Assembly: GCF_940670685.1 (NCBI RefSeq)
Contig: NZ_OW711693.1
Span: 434,001 to 498,000, forward strand
Origin: Anaeropeptidivorans aminofermentans
GTDB taxonomy: Bacteria > Bacillota > Clostridia > Lachnospirales > UBA5962
Direction of reading: 5' to 3'
Length of the DNA stretch: 64,000 nt
The position numbers were made by a program, and so were the translations under genes. This document shows, in pieces, positions 7,624 to 16,339 of the stretch (positions within the stretch are counted from its first letter, which is position 1; each line of letters begins with the position of its first letter). Below the pieces are notes generated by a model. That model made no database searches. It saw nothing but the letters and a program-made list of their open reading frames with translations, and was not told the DNA's origin.

Positions 7624-8187
7624 TTAATTATAAATAGTTTTGCCAAATTCATATGCTTTTATCAGATAAATTGTCTTGGCAATCTGGGGCTTGCCGTTGG
7701 TATTGCTGCAGCCGCCTGTTTAGTACCATGCCCTTATTATGAAAGCCCGTAAGTTTGCCGGTTAGAACCATAATAAGAAACCATCTGTTCAAATGTATAG
7801 AAAAGTTGTCTGCCGCCGTTATAAGAAATAGACAGTCTTTAGCAGAAAATTTCCATAGGGGGTCCGAAGGCAGATAAGAATTCTCCAGGCGATACAGTAA
7901 AATTGCCCGATAAAAACCTTGATTCCGGCAGAAATTGTCCAGAAGTAAAGAAGAGAGGTACATACAATTAAATCGGCAGTTTTAATCTTCAGTGCAAAAT
8001 CGTTGAAGCCGTTTTTTGCCATATTGCTAAGGATTGCTGCCCACCCTTTTACTTCGGCTATAAGTAAGGATGCAGGCGCACACTTAGGACCGGCTTTTTT
8101 CGTGCCTTCCATAAATGCTTTTGCAAACCGTGCTGTATTTCTATTGGATCGGCCGCCGCCTTGAATGATTAAAATATTCTTCCTGTG
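7624..8187 (-). pseudogene. Remnant of a flavodoxin-family NAD(P)H-dependent FMN reductase
   Basis: Reading three frames in turn gives a coherent flavodoxin-like protein: RKNILIIQGGGRSN-NTA at the start, LKIKTADLIVCTSLLYFWTISAGIKVFI in the middle, KDCLFLITAADNF and TFEQMVSYYG after a frame change, and GFHNKGMV then CSNTNGKPQIAKTIYLIKAYEFG at the end. The first frame breaks near 7890 and at least two further shifts follow. No start codon remains at the expected position, and the usual cysteine motif after EVKG is replaced by WAAI. It is therefore a decayed NADPH-dependent FMN reductase-like gene. The family assignment rests on motif order recalled from this family, and the number of lesions on direct reading. 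Confidence 0.75.
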
Positions 8188-8245
8188 CTTACCTTTAAAC
8201 CCTGTACTTCAATAAAGTTTAAATCATCATGCTCTTCATTATAAC

Positions 8246-8288
8246 AAAAAAAGACATCGCTTTCTATAAAAAAGCCATGTCTTTTTCT
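8246..8288 (-). terminator. Terminator after tRNA-Leu
   Basis: On the minus strand AAAAAGACATGGCTTT and AAAGCGATGTCTTTTTTT form a stem with one mismatch right after the tRNA 3' end, ending in a seven-T run. Confidence 0.75.
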
Positions 8289-8291
8289 TAC

Positions 8292-8375
8292 TGCAGTAGA
8301 CAGGACTTGAACCTGCACGAGTTTGACCTCACAAGATCCTTAGTCTTGCGCGTATGCCAATTCCGCCACTACTGC
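8292..8375 (-). tRNA. tRNA-Leu with anticodon AAG
   Basis: The minus strand folds into a complete cloverleaf: acceptor GCAGTAG/CTACTGC with discriminator A, D arm GTGGCGGAATTGG, anticodon stem CAAGA/TCTTG around the loop CTAAGGA, the long variable arm of class II tRNAs, and the T arm GCAGGTTCAAGTCCTGT. The long variable arm and A discriminator fit leucine. The anticodon AAG reads CUU and, if A34 is deaminated to inosine, CUC as well. CCA is not encoded. Confidence 0.95.
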
Positions 8376-8872
8376 ATATTTATTGTTGTTTGCTGCAACA
8401 AGATGTATTATAATATCTTTGTATGGGTTTGTCAATAAAAAAATTTAAAAAATTTGTTTGCGTATTGACTTTGATTTTGAAGAGAAAAGACCTCAATAAA
8501 AACGACATTTGTTTTAATAATTTTTATAAACAGGAGCGTCTATATTTACAATATCAAAGTTTAAAGACCTAAAGCCATAGCATATTTGCAATAAATGCCT
8601 TTCTAAGCATAATTTGGAAATAAGCCTTTCGATGAAGAGAAAAACAGTATTTTTTTACCGGTTTTATGCTTAATACTTGGAGAATAAATACATTAATCTA
8701 AGAGCCGTATTCTTTATAACATATGAAGAAAAAACTTGCATATGTTTAGCAAACTTGATAAACTATAATGACGTAAACTATGATAGGATAGAGGCAATTA
8801 ATTTGCATCTTAAAATTAAAATTGCCATAAAAAACTAAAACAGAGTTATACAATATAGAGAGGTGTGCCTTA
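8376..8872 (+). other. Intergenic region upstream of secA
   Basis: About 500 bases without a convincing gene. The sequence is AT-rich. A TATAAT at 8764-8769 is the best candidate -10 element for secA, but no -35 is found at the normal distance (a TTGCAT lies 22 bases upstream). I see no strong hairpin and no known riboswitch pattern. Confidence 0.4.
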
Positions 8873-11422
8873 ATGGGTATTATACAGAAAATATTTGGCT
8901 CCTATAGTGACAGGGAGATAAAAAGAATAAAGTCAACAGCCGAGAAGGTGGAGAAGCTGGAGCCTTCTATGGAGGCACTCTCCGACGACGAGCTTAGAGC
9001 AAAAACCGATGAGTTTAAATTAAGATTAAGCCAGGGAGAAACCCTTGATGACCTGCTTCCAGAGGCCTTTGCCGTTGTAAGAGAGGCTTCTAAAAGAGTT
9101 TTAGGCATGCGTCATTTCCATGTTCAGATTCTTGGCGGAATCATTCTCCATATGGGCAGGATTTCCGAGATGAAAACAGGAGAAGGAAAAACCCTTGTTT
9201 CTACTTTGCCTGCATATTTAAACGCCCTTGAAGGAAAGGGAGTTCATATTGTAACTGTAAATGATTACCTTGCAAAGCGTGACTCCGAGTGGATGGGGAA
9301 GGTTCATGAATTCTTGGGCCTTAAGGTTGGCGTTATCCTTCATGACCTTACCAATGAGGAAAGACGCGCGGCATACGGCTGCGACATCACCTACGCCACA
9401 AATAACGAGCTTGGCTTTGATTATTTGAGAGATAATATGGTTGTATTTGAAAAGGACCTTGTTCAGAGGGAACTTCATTACGCCATCATAGACGAGGTTG
9501 ACTCGGTTTTGATAGATGAGGCGAGAACCCCGCTTATTATATCCGGCTCCAGCGGAAAAAGCACCCAGCTTTATAAAGTTGCCGATGCTTTTGTAAAGGG
9601 GCTTAAAAAGGGAAGAATATTAAACGAAGACGAGGCTTTAAACCCCATAACAAGAGCAGATATTCAGGAAGAAGGGGACTTCGTAGTCGATGAAAAGGGT
9701 AAAACCGTTACCCTTACCCAGGAAGGTATTGCAAAGGCAGAGCGTTACTTTGCCATAGAGAACCTTTCAGACCCTGAAAACCTTGAAATTCAGCATCATA
9801 TCAATAATGGCTTAAAAGCCAATTACAATATGCACAGAGATAAGGATTACGTTGTTCAAGACGATGAAATCATTATCGTAGACGAATTTACAGGAAGGCT
9901 TATGCCGGGCAGGCGTTACTCCGACGGTCTTCATCAGGCAATCGAAGCCAAGGAAAACGTAAAGGTAAACAGAGAATCCAAAACCCTTGCAACCATTACC
10001 TTCCAGAATTTCTTCAACAAATATACGAAAAAATCCGGTATGACAGGTACCGCCATGACGGAGGAAGGCGAGTTCAGAGAAATCTACGGCATGGACGTTG
10101 TTGAAATCCCTACCAATATGCCTATGATAAGAAAAGACCTTTCCGACCTTGTATACGGTACAGAAAAGGCTAAATTCAGAGCCGTTGTAAAAGAGATTGC
10201 AGCAAGCTATGAAAAAGGCCAGCCTGTTTTGATCGGTACCATAACCATAGAGAAGTCCGAGGAATTATCCGACCTTTTGAAAAAAGAAGGCGTTCCCCAT
10301 CAGGTTTTGAACGCTAAATACCATGAAAAGGAAGCGGAAATCGTAGCTCTTGCAGGACAGAAGAATGCCGTAACCATCGCCACCAACATGGCAGGCCGCG
10401 GTACTGACATTAAGCTTGGGGAAGGGGTTAAAGAGCTTGGCGGCCTTAAAATCATCGGTACGGAAAGGCATGAATCAAGACGTATCGATAATCAGCTCCG
10501 CGGCCGTTCCGGCCGTCAGGGAGACCCGGGAGAATCCAGGTTTTATATTTCTCTTGAAGACGATTTAATGCGGCTTTTCGGCTCCGATAAAATAAAGAAC
10601 ATGTTCTCTTATGCCATGGAAGAAGACGAGCCCATAGAGCACAATATTCTTTCAAAAGCCATTGAAAACGCCCAGAAAAAGGTGGAAGGAAATAACTTCT
10701 CCGTTCGTAAGCATTTGCTTGATTACGACCAGGTCATGAACGAGCAGAGAGAAATAATATACGGCGAAAGAAACAGGGTTTTAAGAGGCGAAGACTTAAA
10801 AGACCATATCATGAATATGCTGAAGTCCGTTATTGAAAGAACCGTCAATAAATATACAGAAGGCGAAGATAAATCCCACTGGGATATAAATGCCGCCAAC
10901 GAGCAGCTTCTGCCTATATTTAAAAAACCTTTGATAGAAGCGGAGATTGACGATAAGGAAGCCCTTATTGAAAAGCTTTATAATGAAGCCGTTCGAATCT
11001 ACGAAAAGAAAGAAACTGAAATCGGCAGCGAACAAATGAGAGAAGTGGAAAGAGTAATCCTTCTGCGTGTAATAGATCAGAAATGGACTGACCATATAGA
11101 CGATATCGACCAGATGCGCCAGGGTATTACCTTAAGGGCCTATGCCCAGAGAGACCCTCTTCTGGAATATAAATTCGTAAGCTTTGATATGTTTGAGGAA
11201 ATGTCCAATAACATTCAGCTGGATACCGTAAGAGGCTTATTCAATGTAAGAATAGCCGTACAGCCTGAAAGGGAGCAGGTGGCAAAGGAAACCTTTACCA
11301 ATAAGGATGAAAGCGCCAAATCTGCACCGAAAAAGAGGGCAACCCAGAAAGTAGGAAGAAACGACCCCTGCCCATGCGGAAGCGGAAAGAAATATAAGCA
11401 TTGCTGCGGGAAAAACCTATAG
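8873..11422 (+). CDS. secA: Preprotein translocase ATPase SecA
   Basis: The 849-residue protein is the motor of the Sec export pathway: it binds preproteins at the membrane and drives them through SecYEG by ATP hydrolysis. Visible are the Q-motif region ([10 protein letters not shown]), Walker A MKTGEGKT (about 100-107), the [19 protein letters not shown] segment of the DEAD box, the preprotein cross-linking region, NMAGRGTDI and [21 protein letters not shown] of the second helicase domain, and a C-terminal SEC-C zinc motif [14 protein letters not shown] (834-847). The length is normal for Firmicutes. GAGAGGTG precedes the ATG. prfB follows after 13 bases, a pairing common in Firmicutes. Confidence 0.98.
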   Translation: MGIIQKIFGSYSDREIKRIKSTAEKVEKLEPSMEALSDDELRAKTDEFKLRLSQGETLDDLLPEAFAVVREASKRVLGMRHFHVQILGGIILHMGRISEMKTGEGKTLVSTLPAYLNALEGKGVHIVTVNDYLAKRDSEWMGKVHEFLGLKVGVILHDLTNEERRAAYGCDITYATNNELGFDYLRDNMVVFEKDLVQRELHYAIIDEVDSVLIDEARTPLIISGSSGKSTQLYKVADAFVKGLKKGRILNEDEALNPITRADIQEEGDFVVDEKGKTVTLTQEGIAKAERYFAIENLSDPENLEIQHHINNGLKANYNMHRDKDYVVQDDEIIIVDEFTGRLMPGRRYSDGLHQAIEAKENVKVNRESKTLATITFQNFFNKYTKKSGMTGTAMTEEGEFREIYGMDVVEIPTNMPMIRKDLSDLVYGTEKAKFRAVVKEIAASYEKGQPVLIGTITIEKSEELSDLLKKEGVPHQVLNAKYHEKEAEIVALAGQKNAVTIATNMAGRGTDIKLGEGVKELGGLKIIGTERHESRRIDNQLRGRSGRQGDPGESRFYISLEDDLMRLFGSDKIKNMFSYAMEEDEPIEHNILSKAIENAQKKVEGNNFSVRKHLLDYDQVMNEQREIIYGERNRVLRGEDLKDHIMNMLKSVIERTVNKYTEGEDKSHWDINAANEQLLPIFKKPLIEAEIDDKEALIEKLYNEAVRIYEKKETEIGSEQMREVERVILLRVIDQKWTDHIDDIDQMRQGITLRAYAQRDPLLEYKFVSFDMFEEMSNNIQLDTVRGLFNVRIAVQPEREQVAKETFTNKDESAKSAPKKRATQKVGRNDPCPCGSGKKYKHCCGKNL

Positions 11423-11435
11423 AACGGAGCTTTTT

Positions 11436-12549
11436 ATGATAGAAATGGAACAAATACTTCAGGAGCTTATGCCCTATGAGAAGAATTTAAAGGAAATGGG
11501 GGCTTCACTTTGACTTGGAAGGCGCAAAGAAAAAATTAGCGTCTCTCGAGGAAAGGTCCATGGCTGCGGACTTTTGGACCAATAAAGAGGAGAACCAAAA
11601 AGTTTTACAGCAGATAAAATCTTTAAGAAATAAAATATCTGAGTTTGATGAGCTTGAAAGAGCGTATAACGATGTGCTTACCCTTGCCCAGCTTGTAAAC
11701 GAGGAGGAGGATAAAAGCCTTTTGCCTGAGGTTACGAAGGTCTATAGGGATTTTACCGCCGAATATGAAAAATTAAGAATATCCTCCCTTTTAGACGGAG
11801 AATATGATTTTAATAATGCAATCTTAACCCTGCACGCAGGGGCCGGCGGAACGGAGGCCTGCGACTGGGTTGATATGCTTTTGAGAATGTATCTCAGGTG
11901 GGCTCAGGAACATGGCTATGCTACAGAGATTCTCGATAGCCTTCCCGGGGACGAGGCCGGAACAAAATCTGTAACCATTCAAATTATGGGAGATAACGCC
12001 TATGGCTATTTAAAAAGTGAAAAGGGCGTTCACAGGCTTGTGAGAATATCCCCTTTTGATTCATCGGGAAGAAGGCATACTTCTTTTGCCTCCTGCGACG
12101 TCATGCCGGAGATTGAAGAAGGGGACGATTTTGAAATCGATTCTGATGACCTCCGTATAGATACCTATCGCGCAAGCGGCGCCGGCGGACAGCATGTAAA
12201 TAAAACCGAATCCGCTATACGGATTACCCATATCCCCACTAATATTGTAGTCCAGTGCCAAAACCAGAGAAGCCAGCATAAAAACAAGGAATACGCCATG
12301 AAAATACTAAAAGCACGGATTCTTGAACACAGGCTTTTGGAGCAGGCTTCTTTAAAGCAGAATTTAAGGGGCGAGGTAAAGGAAATTGGCTTTGGAAGCC
12401 AAATCCGTTCTTACGTCTTCCACCCTTATAGCCTTGTGAAGGACCACAGAACCAATACTGAAACGGGAAACACCCAAGCCGTTATGGACGGCGGCCTTGA
12501 TTTATTTATCACGGCATATCTTAAATATATAAAAACCAAAGAAGAATAG
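11436..12549 (+). CDS. prfB: Peptide chain release factor 2 (programmed +1 frameshift)
   Basis: Translation starts at ATG 11436 and reads 25 codons to CTT TGA (11508-11513). A +1 shift at CTT-TGA-C continues from GAC at 11512 to 12549, giving 370 residues. This is the classic RF2 autoregulation: when RF2 is scarce the ribosome waits at UGA and slips. A GGGGG run 11498-11502 lies upstream of the slip site and could act as the stimulatory Shine-Dalgarno-like element. The protein has the RF2 recognition motif SPF (205-207) and the catalytic GGQ (250-252, in GAGGQHVNKTESA). It follows secA by 13 bases, so the two are probably cotranscribed. Confidence 0.97.
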
Positions 12550-12598
12550 ATTAAAGAATAAGAATCATACGGACATGGCTTTTCATTGATAGTTAAGC

Positions 12599-12637
12599 GG
12601 GCATGCCAAGGGCTGTTTCCCTGTGCATGCCCTTTTA
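12599..12637 (+). terminator. Terminator after prfB
   Basis: GGGCATGC/GCATGCCC with an inner AGGG/CCCT stem, followed by TTTTATTA, about 50 bases after the prfB stop. Confidence 0.85.
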
Positions 12638-12640
12638 TTA

Positions 12641-12945
12641 ATATAAGAAGATGTGAACTTAGCGCATCGGGGCAGATGTGATTTATGATAAATTTAAAGT
12701 TATAGTAAAATAATTTGATTACAGTAACAAAAATCCTATATTTGAAGGGCTTAATATAAGCGTTTCTATTATATAAGCTGTCTATGAAAAATAGGCATTT
12801 GTTGCTACTTTAAAGTTATTTTACTATAAACAATAGCAAAGCCGCATATTCGCGCAGGTTTTTGCTGCTTCTTTATAATAAATTTACTTAAAGAACAGAG
12901 TGTACCGGGCTGAAATTTATGTAAATAATCTATGTTTTGTGAATC
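12641..12945. repeat. Three-level nested repeat: F containing C9 containing B2
   Basis: The outer repeat F (12641-12683 and 12891-12945: GAACTTAG..GGGCAGATGTGATTTA, then GTGTACCGGGCTGAAATTTATGTAAATAA) is cut by a family C element (12684-12890, left end ATAAATTTAAAGT, right end ATAATAAATTTACTTA). That in turn is cut at a TA by a full family B element (12701-12828, TATAGTAAAATAA..TTATTTTACTATA). Removing B leaves a normal C sequence, AAATTTAAAGTTAAACAATAGC. The 412-bp gap upstream of the RluA gene contains nothing else recognisable. Confidence 0.7.
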
Positions 12946-12961
12946 TAAGGACGGTTAAAAC

Positions 12962-13915
12962 ATGCGGGAACTAAAAATAAATTCCAAAGATGAAGGCCAA
13001 AGGCTTGATAAATTCCTTTTAAAATACCTTAATGCTTCTCAAAAAAGCTTTATATATAAAATGCTCCGAAAGAAAAACATAAAGCTGAACGGCAAAAAAG
13101 CGGAAGGAAGCGAAATCATTACAGAAGGCGATATGATAAGCCTTTTTCTTGGGGAAGATACCATCAATAAATTTATGACGGAAAAGGAAATTTCAGTTTC
13201 CGCGGGAGCTCTTGATATTATTTATGAAGATGATAATATCATTGCCGTCAATAAGCCCTGCGGCCTTTTGTCCCAGCCGGGAGAAGGAATAAAGGATTCC
13301 GTAAACAGCAGAATCCTCAATTACCTTCATGAAAAAGGGGCATTTGACACCTCGAAGGAAAGCACCTTTACCCCCGGCATCGTAAACCGCCTGGATAGAA
13401 ACACCAGCGGCATTATACTCTGCGGAAAAAACCTAAAAGCGGCTCAAGAGCTTAATAAGCTGATTGCAGACGGGGGCATCGATAAGTATTATTTTGCCCT
13501 TATCCACGGAACTCTTAAAGAAAAGCTTTTTTTAAAAGGCTATCACGAAAAGGACATGCCTTCCAATAAAGTAAAGATAATTTTTGACGAAAAGTCCGGT
13601 ACAAAGGAAGTCTTAACGGAAGTAGAGCCCCTTGAATACAATAATGGTATAAGCTATGTAAAAATAAAGCTCGTTACGGGGAAAACTCATCAAATACGGG
13701 CCCATCTGGAAGCTTCCGGCTATCCTGTATTAGGAGACAGAAAATATTCAGGCGGCTTTCAGGATTACGAAATAAAAAATCAAATGCTCCACGCCGGAGA
13801 AATTATTTTTAATTCCTCGGAAGGGGAATTAGGCTATCTTTCGGGAACTTCAATGAAAGCCCCTGCCCCTAAAGAGTTTCTAAGGATATACAATAAATAC
13901 TTTAAAAAAGCTTAA
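12962..13915 (+). CDS. RluA family pseudouridine synthase
   Basis: The 317-residue protein has an N-terminal S4 RNA-binding domain (about 13-60, RLDKFLLKYLNASQKSFIYKMLRKKNIKLN region) and an RluA catalytic domain with the catalytic aspartate at 145 in VNRLDRNTSG. The NKPCGLLSQ (97-105) and GKTHQIRAHL motifs are also present. RluC/RluD-type enzymes with this layout isomerise specific uridines in 23S rRNA. The exact target cannot be read from sequence. The ATG has only a weak purine tract (GGACGGTTAAAAC) before it. Confidence 0.9.
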   Translation: MRELKINSKDEGQRLDKFLLKYLNASQKSFIYKMLRKKNIKLNGKKAEGSEIITEGDMISLFLGEDTINKFMTEKEISVSAGALDIIYEDDNIIAVNKPCGLLSQPGEGIKDSVNSRILNYLHEKGAFDTSKESTFTPGIVNRLDRNTSGIILCGKNLKAAQELNKLIADGGIDKYYFALIHGTLKEKLFLKGYHEKDMPSNKVKIIFDEKSGTKEVLTEVEPLEYNNGISYVKIKLVTGKTHQIRAHLEASGYPVLGDRKYSGGFQDYEIKNQMLHAGEIIFNSSEGELGYLSGTSMKAPAPKEFLRIYNKYFKKA

Positions 13916-14071
13916 TTACTTTATTTTTGTATATACTAAAACAAAGAAATAAATGCTACAAAAAACGTATGTTTCGTTTCCTGCAGCTGCTTGCTTTAGT
14001 TTTACCCTATATTATTATATTTTTAAAATACATTCTTTAAAATAAAAATCCTTATTCAAGGGAGGTTTCTT

Positions 14072-14812
14072 ATGAAGGCTATTATTCTTGCGGCAGGGTA
14101 TGCCACGAGGCTTTATCCTCTTACCCTTAATATGCCCAAGGCGCTTTTGCCGATAAACGGCAAGCCGATACTGGATTATATCGTTGATGAAATTAACACC
14201 ATAAAAGCAATTGATGAAATTTATCTCGTAAGCAACCATAAATATGCTGAAAATTTCTTTCAATGGGCGGAAGATAGGAATTCCCCTAATATTACCGTTC
14301 TTGACGACGGCACTTTAAGCGACGAAGATAAAAAAGGCGCCATCGGAGACATAAAATTCGTTATTGATGAAAAAAATATAGATGACGATGTATTGATTAT
14401 CGCAAGCGATACATTCTTCACCTATAAATTAATCGATTTTTATAATTATTATAAAGAAATAGATAAAGACTGCGTGTGTGCAGAGGAAGTTGAAAGCATA
14501 GAGGATTTGCGAAGGTTTGCCGTTGCAATTCTTAATGAAGATAAAAAAATCATGAAGCTTATTGAAAAACCTGCAGAGCCTCCTTCAAACATAGGGGTAT
14601 ATGCCACTTATATCTATAAGAAGGAAACGGTTCCTCTTTTTGATTTATATCTTAAGGAAGGCAATAAGCCGGACGCTCCGGGATTTTTCCTTCAGTGGCT
14701 CCATAATAAAAAAGACGTTTACGCCTATATTTTTGATGGACGCTGCTTTGATATTGGGACCCCGGAAGCCTATGAAAAGGTTCAAAAGGATTTTTCAGAA
14801 GAAAATAAGTAG
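14072..14812 (+). CDS. Sugar-phosphate nucleotidyltransferase family protein
   Basis: The 246-residue protein starts with the nucleotidyltransferase signature LAAGYATRLYP (7-17) followed by the lysine-containing block MPKALLPINGKPILDYI. It has a DTFF metal-binding aspartate and an RCFDIGTPEAY motif near the C-terminus typical of enzymes that make NDP-sugars from sugar-1-phosphates and NTPs. It lacks the C-terminal left-handed helix domain of GlmU. The product could be dTDP-, UDP- or CDP-linked, or a choline-phosphate type. GGGAGG lies before the ATG. It is flanked by repeats on both sides and appears monocistronic. Confidence 0.85.
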   Translation: MKAIILAAGYATRLYPLTLNMPKALLPINGKPILDYIVDEINTIKAIDEIYLVSNHKYAENFFQWAEDRNSPNITVLDDGTLSDEDKKGAIGDIKFVIDEKNIDDDVLIIASDTFFTYKLIDFYNYYKEIDKDCVCAEEVESIEDLRRFAVAILNEDKKIMKLIEKPAEPPSNIGVYATYIYKKETVPLFDLYLKEGNKPDAPGFFLQWLHNKKDVYAYIFDGRCFDIGTPEAYEKVQKDFSEENK

Positions 14813-14909
14813 TCTGTTTTAATTTGAACAGGGGCTGAAAAGAGGCTAAAACATGCCCTTTACAGTCCCTTTGGTTTTGATGAAAAGCCATGAGCTTAGG
14901 AAGGATAGC

Positions 14910-15194
14910 TAATTTAAAGTTAAGAAGCAGCAAAGCCGCGTATTCACAAAAGCTTAAAAATGCATCGTTTCCGAAGGAAATATTTAGCTTGAGACAGTTA
15001 TACTCAAATAAAAGTAAATTCACTATAAAATAAGAGAAAAGCAAATTGACAAGGATACTATTTCATTTCTAATTAAGCATAACGGTTTGGCATACTGGAT
15101 AATTTAAATTTCATTATATAAATTTTTTGCAGCATTTATTACTTATTTTACTGTAAATAGGTTTCGATACCTCTTTACAAAAAGTTTACTATAT
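14910..15194. repeat. Composite family C/D repeat remnant (C10)
   Basis: The left side matches family C (AATTTAAAGTTAAGAAGCAGCAAAGCCGCG-type sequence, AAATGCATCGTTTCCGAAGG), the middle matches the family D block (ACTCAAATAAAAGTAAATTC and AAGCAAATTGAC), and the right end is CAAAAAGTTTACTATATA. It fills most of 14813-15238 before queG and may supply its promoter region. Boundaries are approximate. Confidence 0.5.
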
Positions 15195-15238
15195 AAAATA
15201 AGGAAAAAAGCCGAAAAACAAAGAAAGGGATTTATATT

Positions 15239-15292
15239 ATGAAGCTTTGGTATATCCCACTGTCGAAGGAAGAGCGTATATGGAGAATTTAG
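15239..15292 (+). CDS. Possible 17-codon upstream reading frame overlapping queG
   Basis: ATG AAG CTT TGG ... AGA ATT TAG encodes MKLWYIPLSKEERIWRI and is preceded by AAAGAAAGGG. It ends 12 bases inside queG in another frame, so it could couple translation to queG, or it could be the displaced original start region of queG after a frameshift. There is no homology evidence that the peptide is made. Confidence 0.3.
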   Translation: MKLWYIPLSKEERIWRI

Positions 15293-16287
15293 TTTATCAA
15301 TATGCAAAAGATCATGAGCTTGTAGCAGGCATTTGCGATGCTAAGAGACTTGTTCCCCCTGTGGATATTGGAAAGATTGCAACCCCATTTACGGAATCTA
15401 ATAAAGAGATGCGTCTTGACCCTTTGCGTATCATGCCCTCGGCAAAATCAATTATTGTAATCGGCATGGGATATAATAAAAAAGATAATTTTAGGCATGA
15501 TAATGAAATAAGAGGAATAATATCAAAAGGGGCAATCGGCCTTGATTATCATAAAAGGCTGAAAGAGCATCTTTTAGCTATAGGAAATCTCATAGAAAAT
15601 GCCGGCGGAAGCTATGAAATATTCGTAGATACAGGGCCTCTTATTGAAAGGGAGCTTGCAAAGAAAGCAGGCATAGGCTTTCAAGGGAAAAACTGCCTTA
15701 TCATAAACGAAAAGCTGGGCTCATTTTTTTATATCGGCCATATGCTCACTGATATAGGGCTGAAGTTTTCAAAGCCCGTCAATACAGAAGATATCCTATG
15801 CAATACCTGTGACAGGTGTATCAAAGCCTGCCCGGGGAAGGCTCTTTCGGAAGGATATAAATTTTCCTATGAAACTTGTGTTTCCTACCTTACCCAAAAG
15901 AAAGAAAAACTCACGGAAAAGGAAATGGAAATTATGGGCCGTTCCATCTATGGCTGCGATATCTGCCAGAATGTCTGCCCTTATAATAAGGGCAAATACG
16001 CGGAAGAAATCAAAGACATTGATTTAAGGTTTCCAAGGATAGAAAACTTTATCGGCCTTAACAATAAAGAATTTAAAGAAACCTACGGCAATACTTCTGC
16101 CTTCTGGAGAGGAAGAAGCATTCTCACAAGAAATGCTTTGATCGCCGCGGGAAATTCAGGGGACGAAAAAGCTTTGGAATTTTTAGAAAATATGCTTAAA
16201 AGCCCCTCTGAAAACGCAAGATATGCAGCGCAATACAGTATAAATAAACTGAAATTGAAATATCTTCCTTTAAATAATTGTAAATGA
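15280..16287 (+). CDS. queG: Epoxyqueuosine reductase QueG
   Basis: The 335-residue protein contains two [4Fe-4S] motifs (CNTCDRCIKACPGKAL and CDICQNVCP), the cobalamin-binding N-terminal region with IVIGMGYN and DTGPLIERELAKKAGIGFQGKN, and a C-terminal HEAT-like tail (RGRSILTRNALIAAGN..). It carries out the last step of queuosine biosynthesis in tRNA, reducing epoxyqueuosine. I chose ATG 15280, with GAAGGAAG upstream, over an in-frame TTG at 15247. A short frame starting at 15239 overlaps this start. The CorC-type gene follows after 52 bases. Confidence 0.92.
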   Translation: MENLVYQYAKDHELVAGICDAKRLVPPVDIGKIATPFTESNKEMRLDPLRIMPSAKSIIVIGMGYNKKDNFRHDNEIRGIISKGAIGLDYHKRLKEHLLAIGNLIENAGGSYEIFVDTGPLIERELAKKAGIGFQGKNCLIINEKLGSFFYIGHMLTDIGLKFSKPVNTEDILCNTCDRCIKACPGKALSEGYKFSYETCVSYLTQKKEKLTEKEMEIMGRSIYGCDICQNVCPYNKGKYAEEIKDIDLRFPRIENFIGLNNKEFKETYGNTSAFWRGRSILTRNALIAAGNSGDEKALEFLENMLKSPSENARYAAQYSINKLKLKYLPLNNCK

Positions 16288-16339
16288 GATATATCTCTGC
16301 TATAATTTTCTAAAGTTTAATAAAATAGGGAGTGATTTT

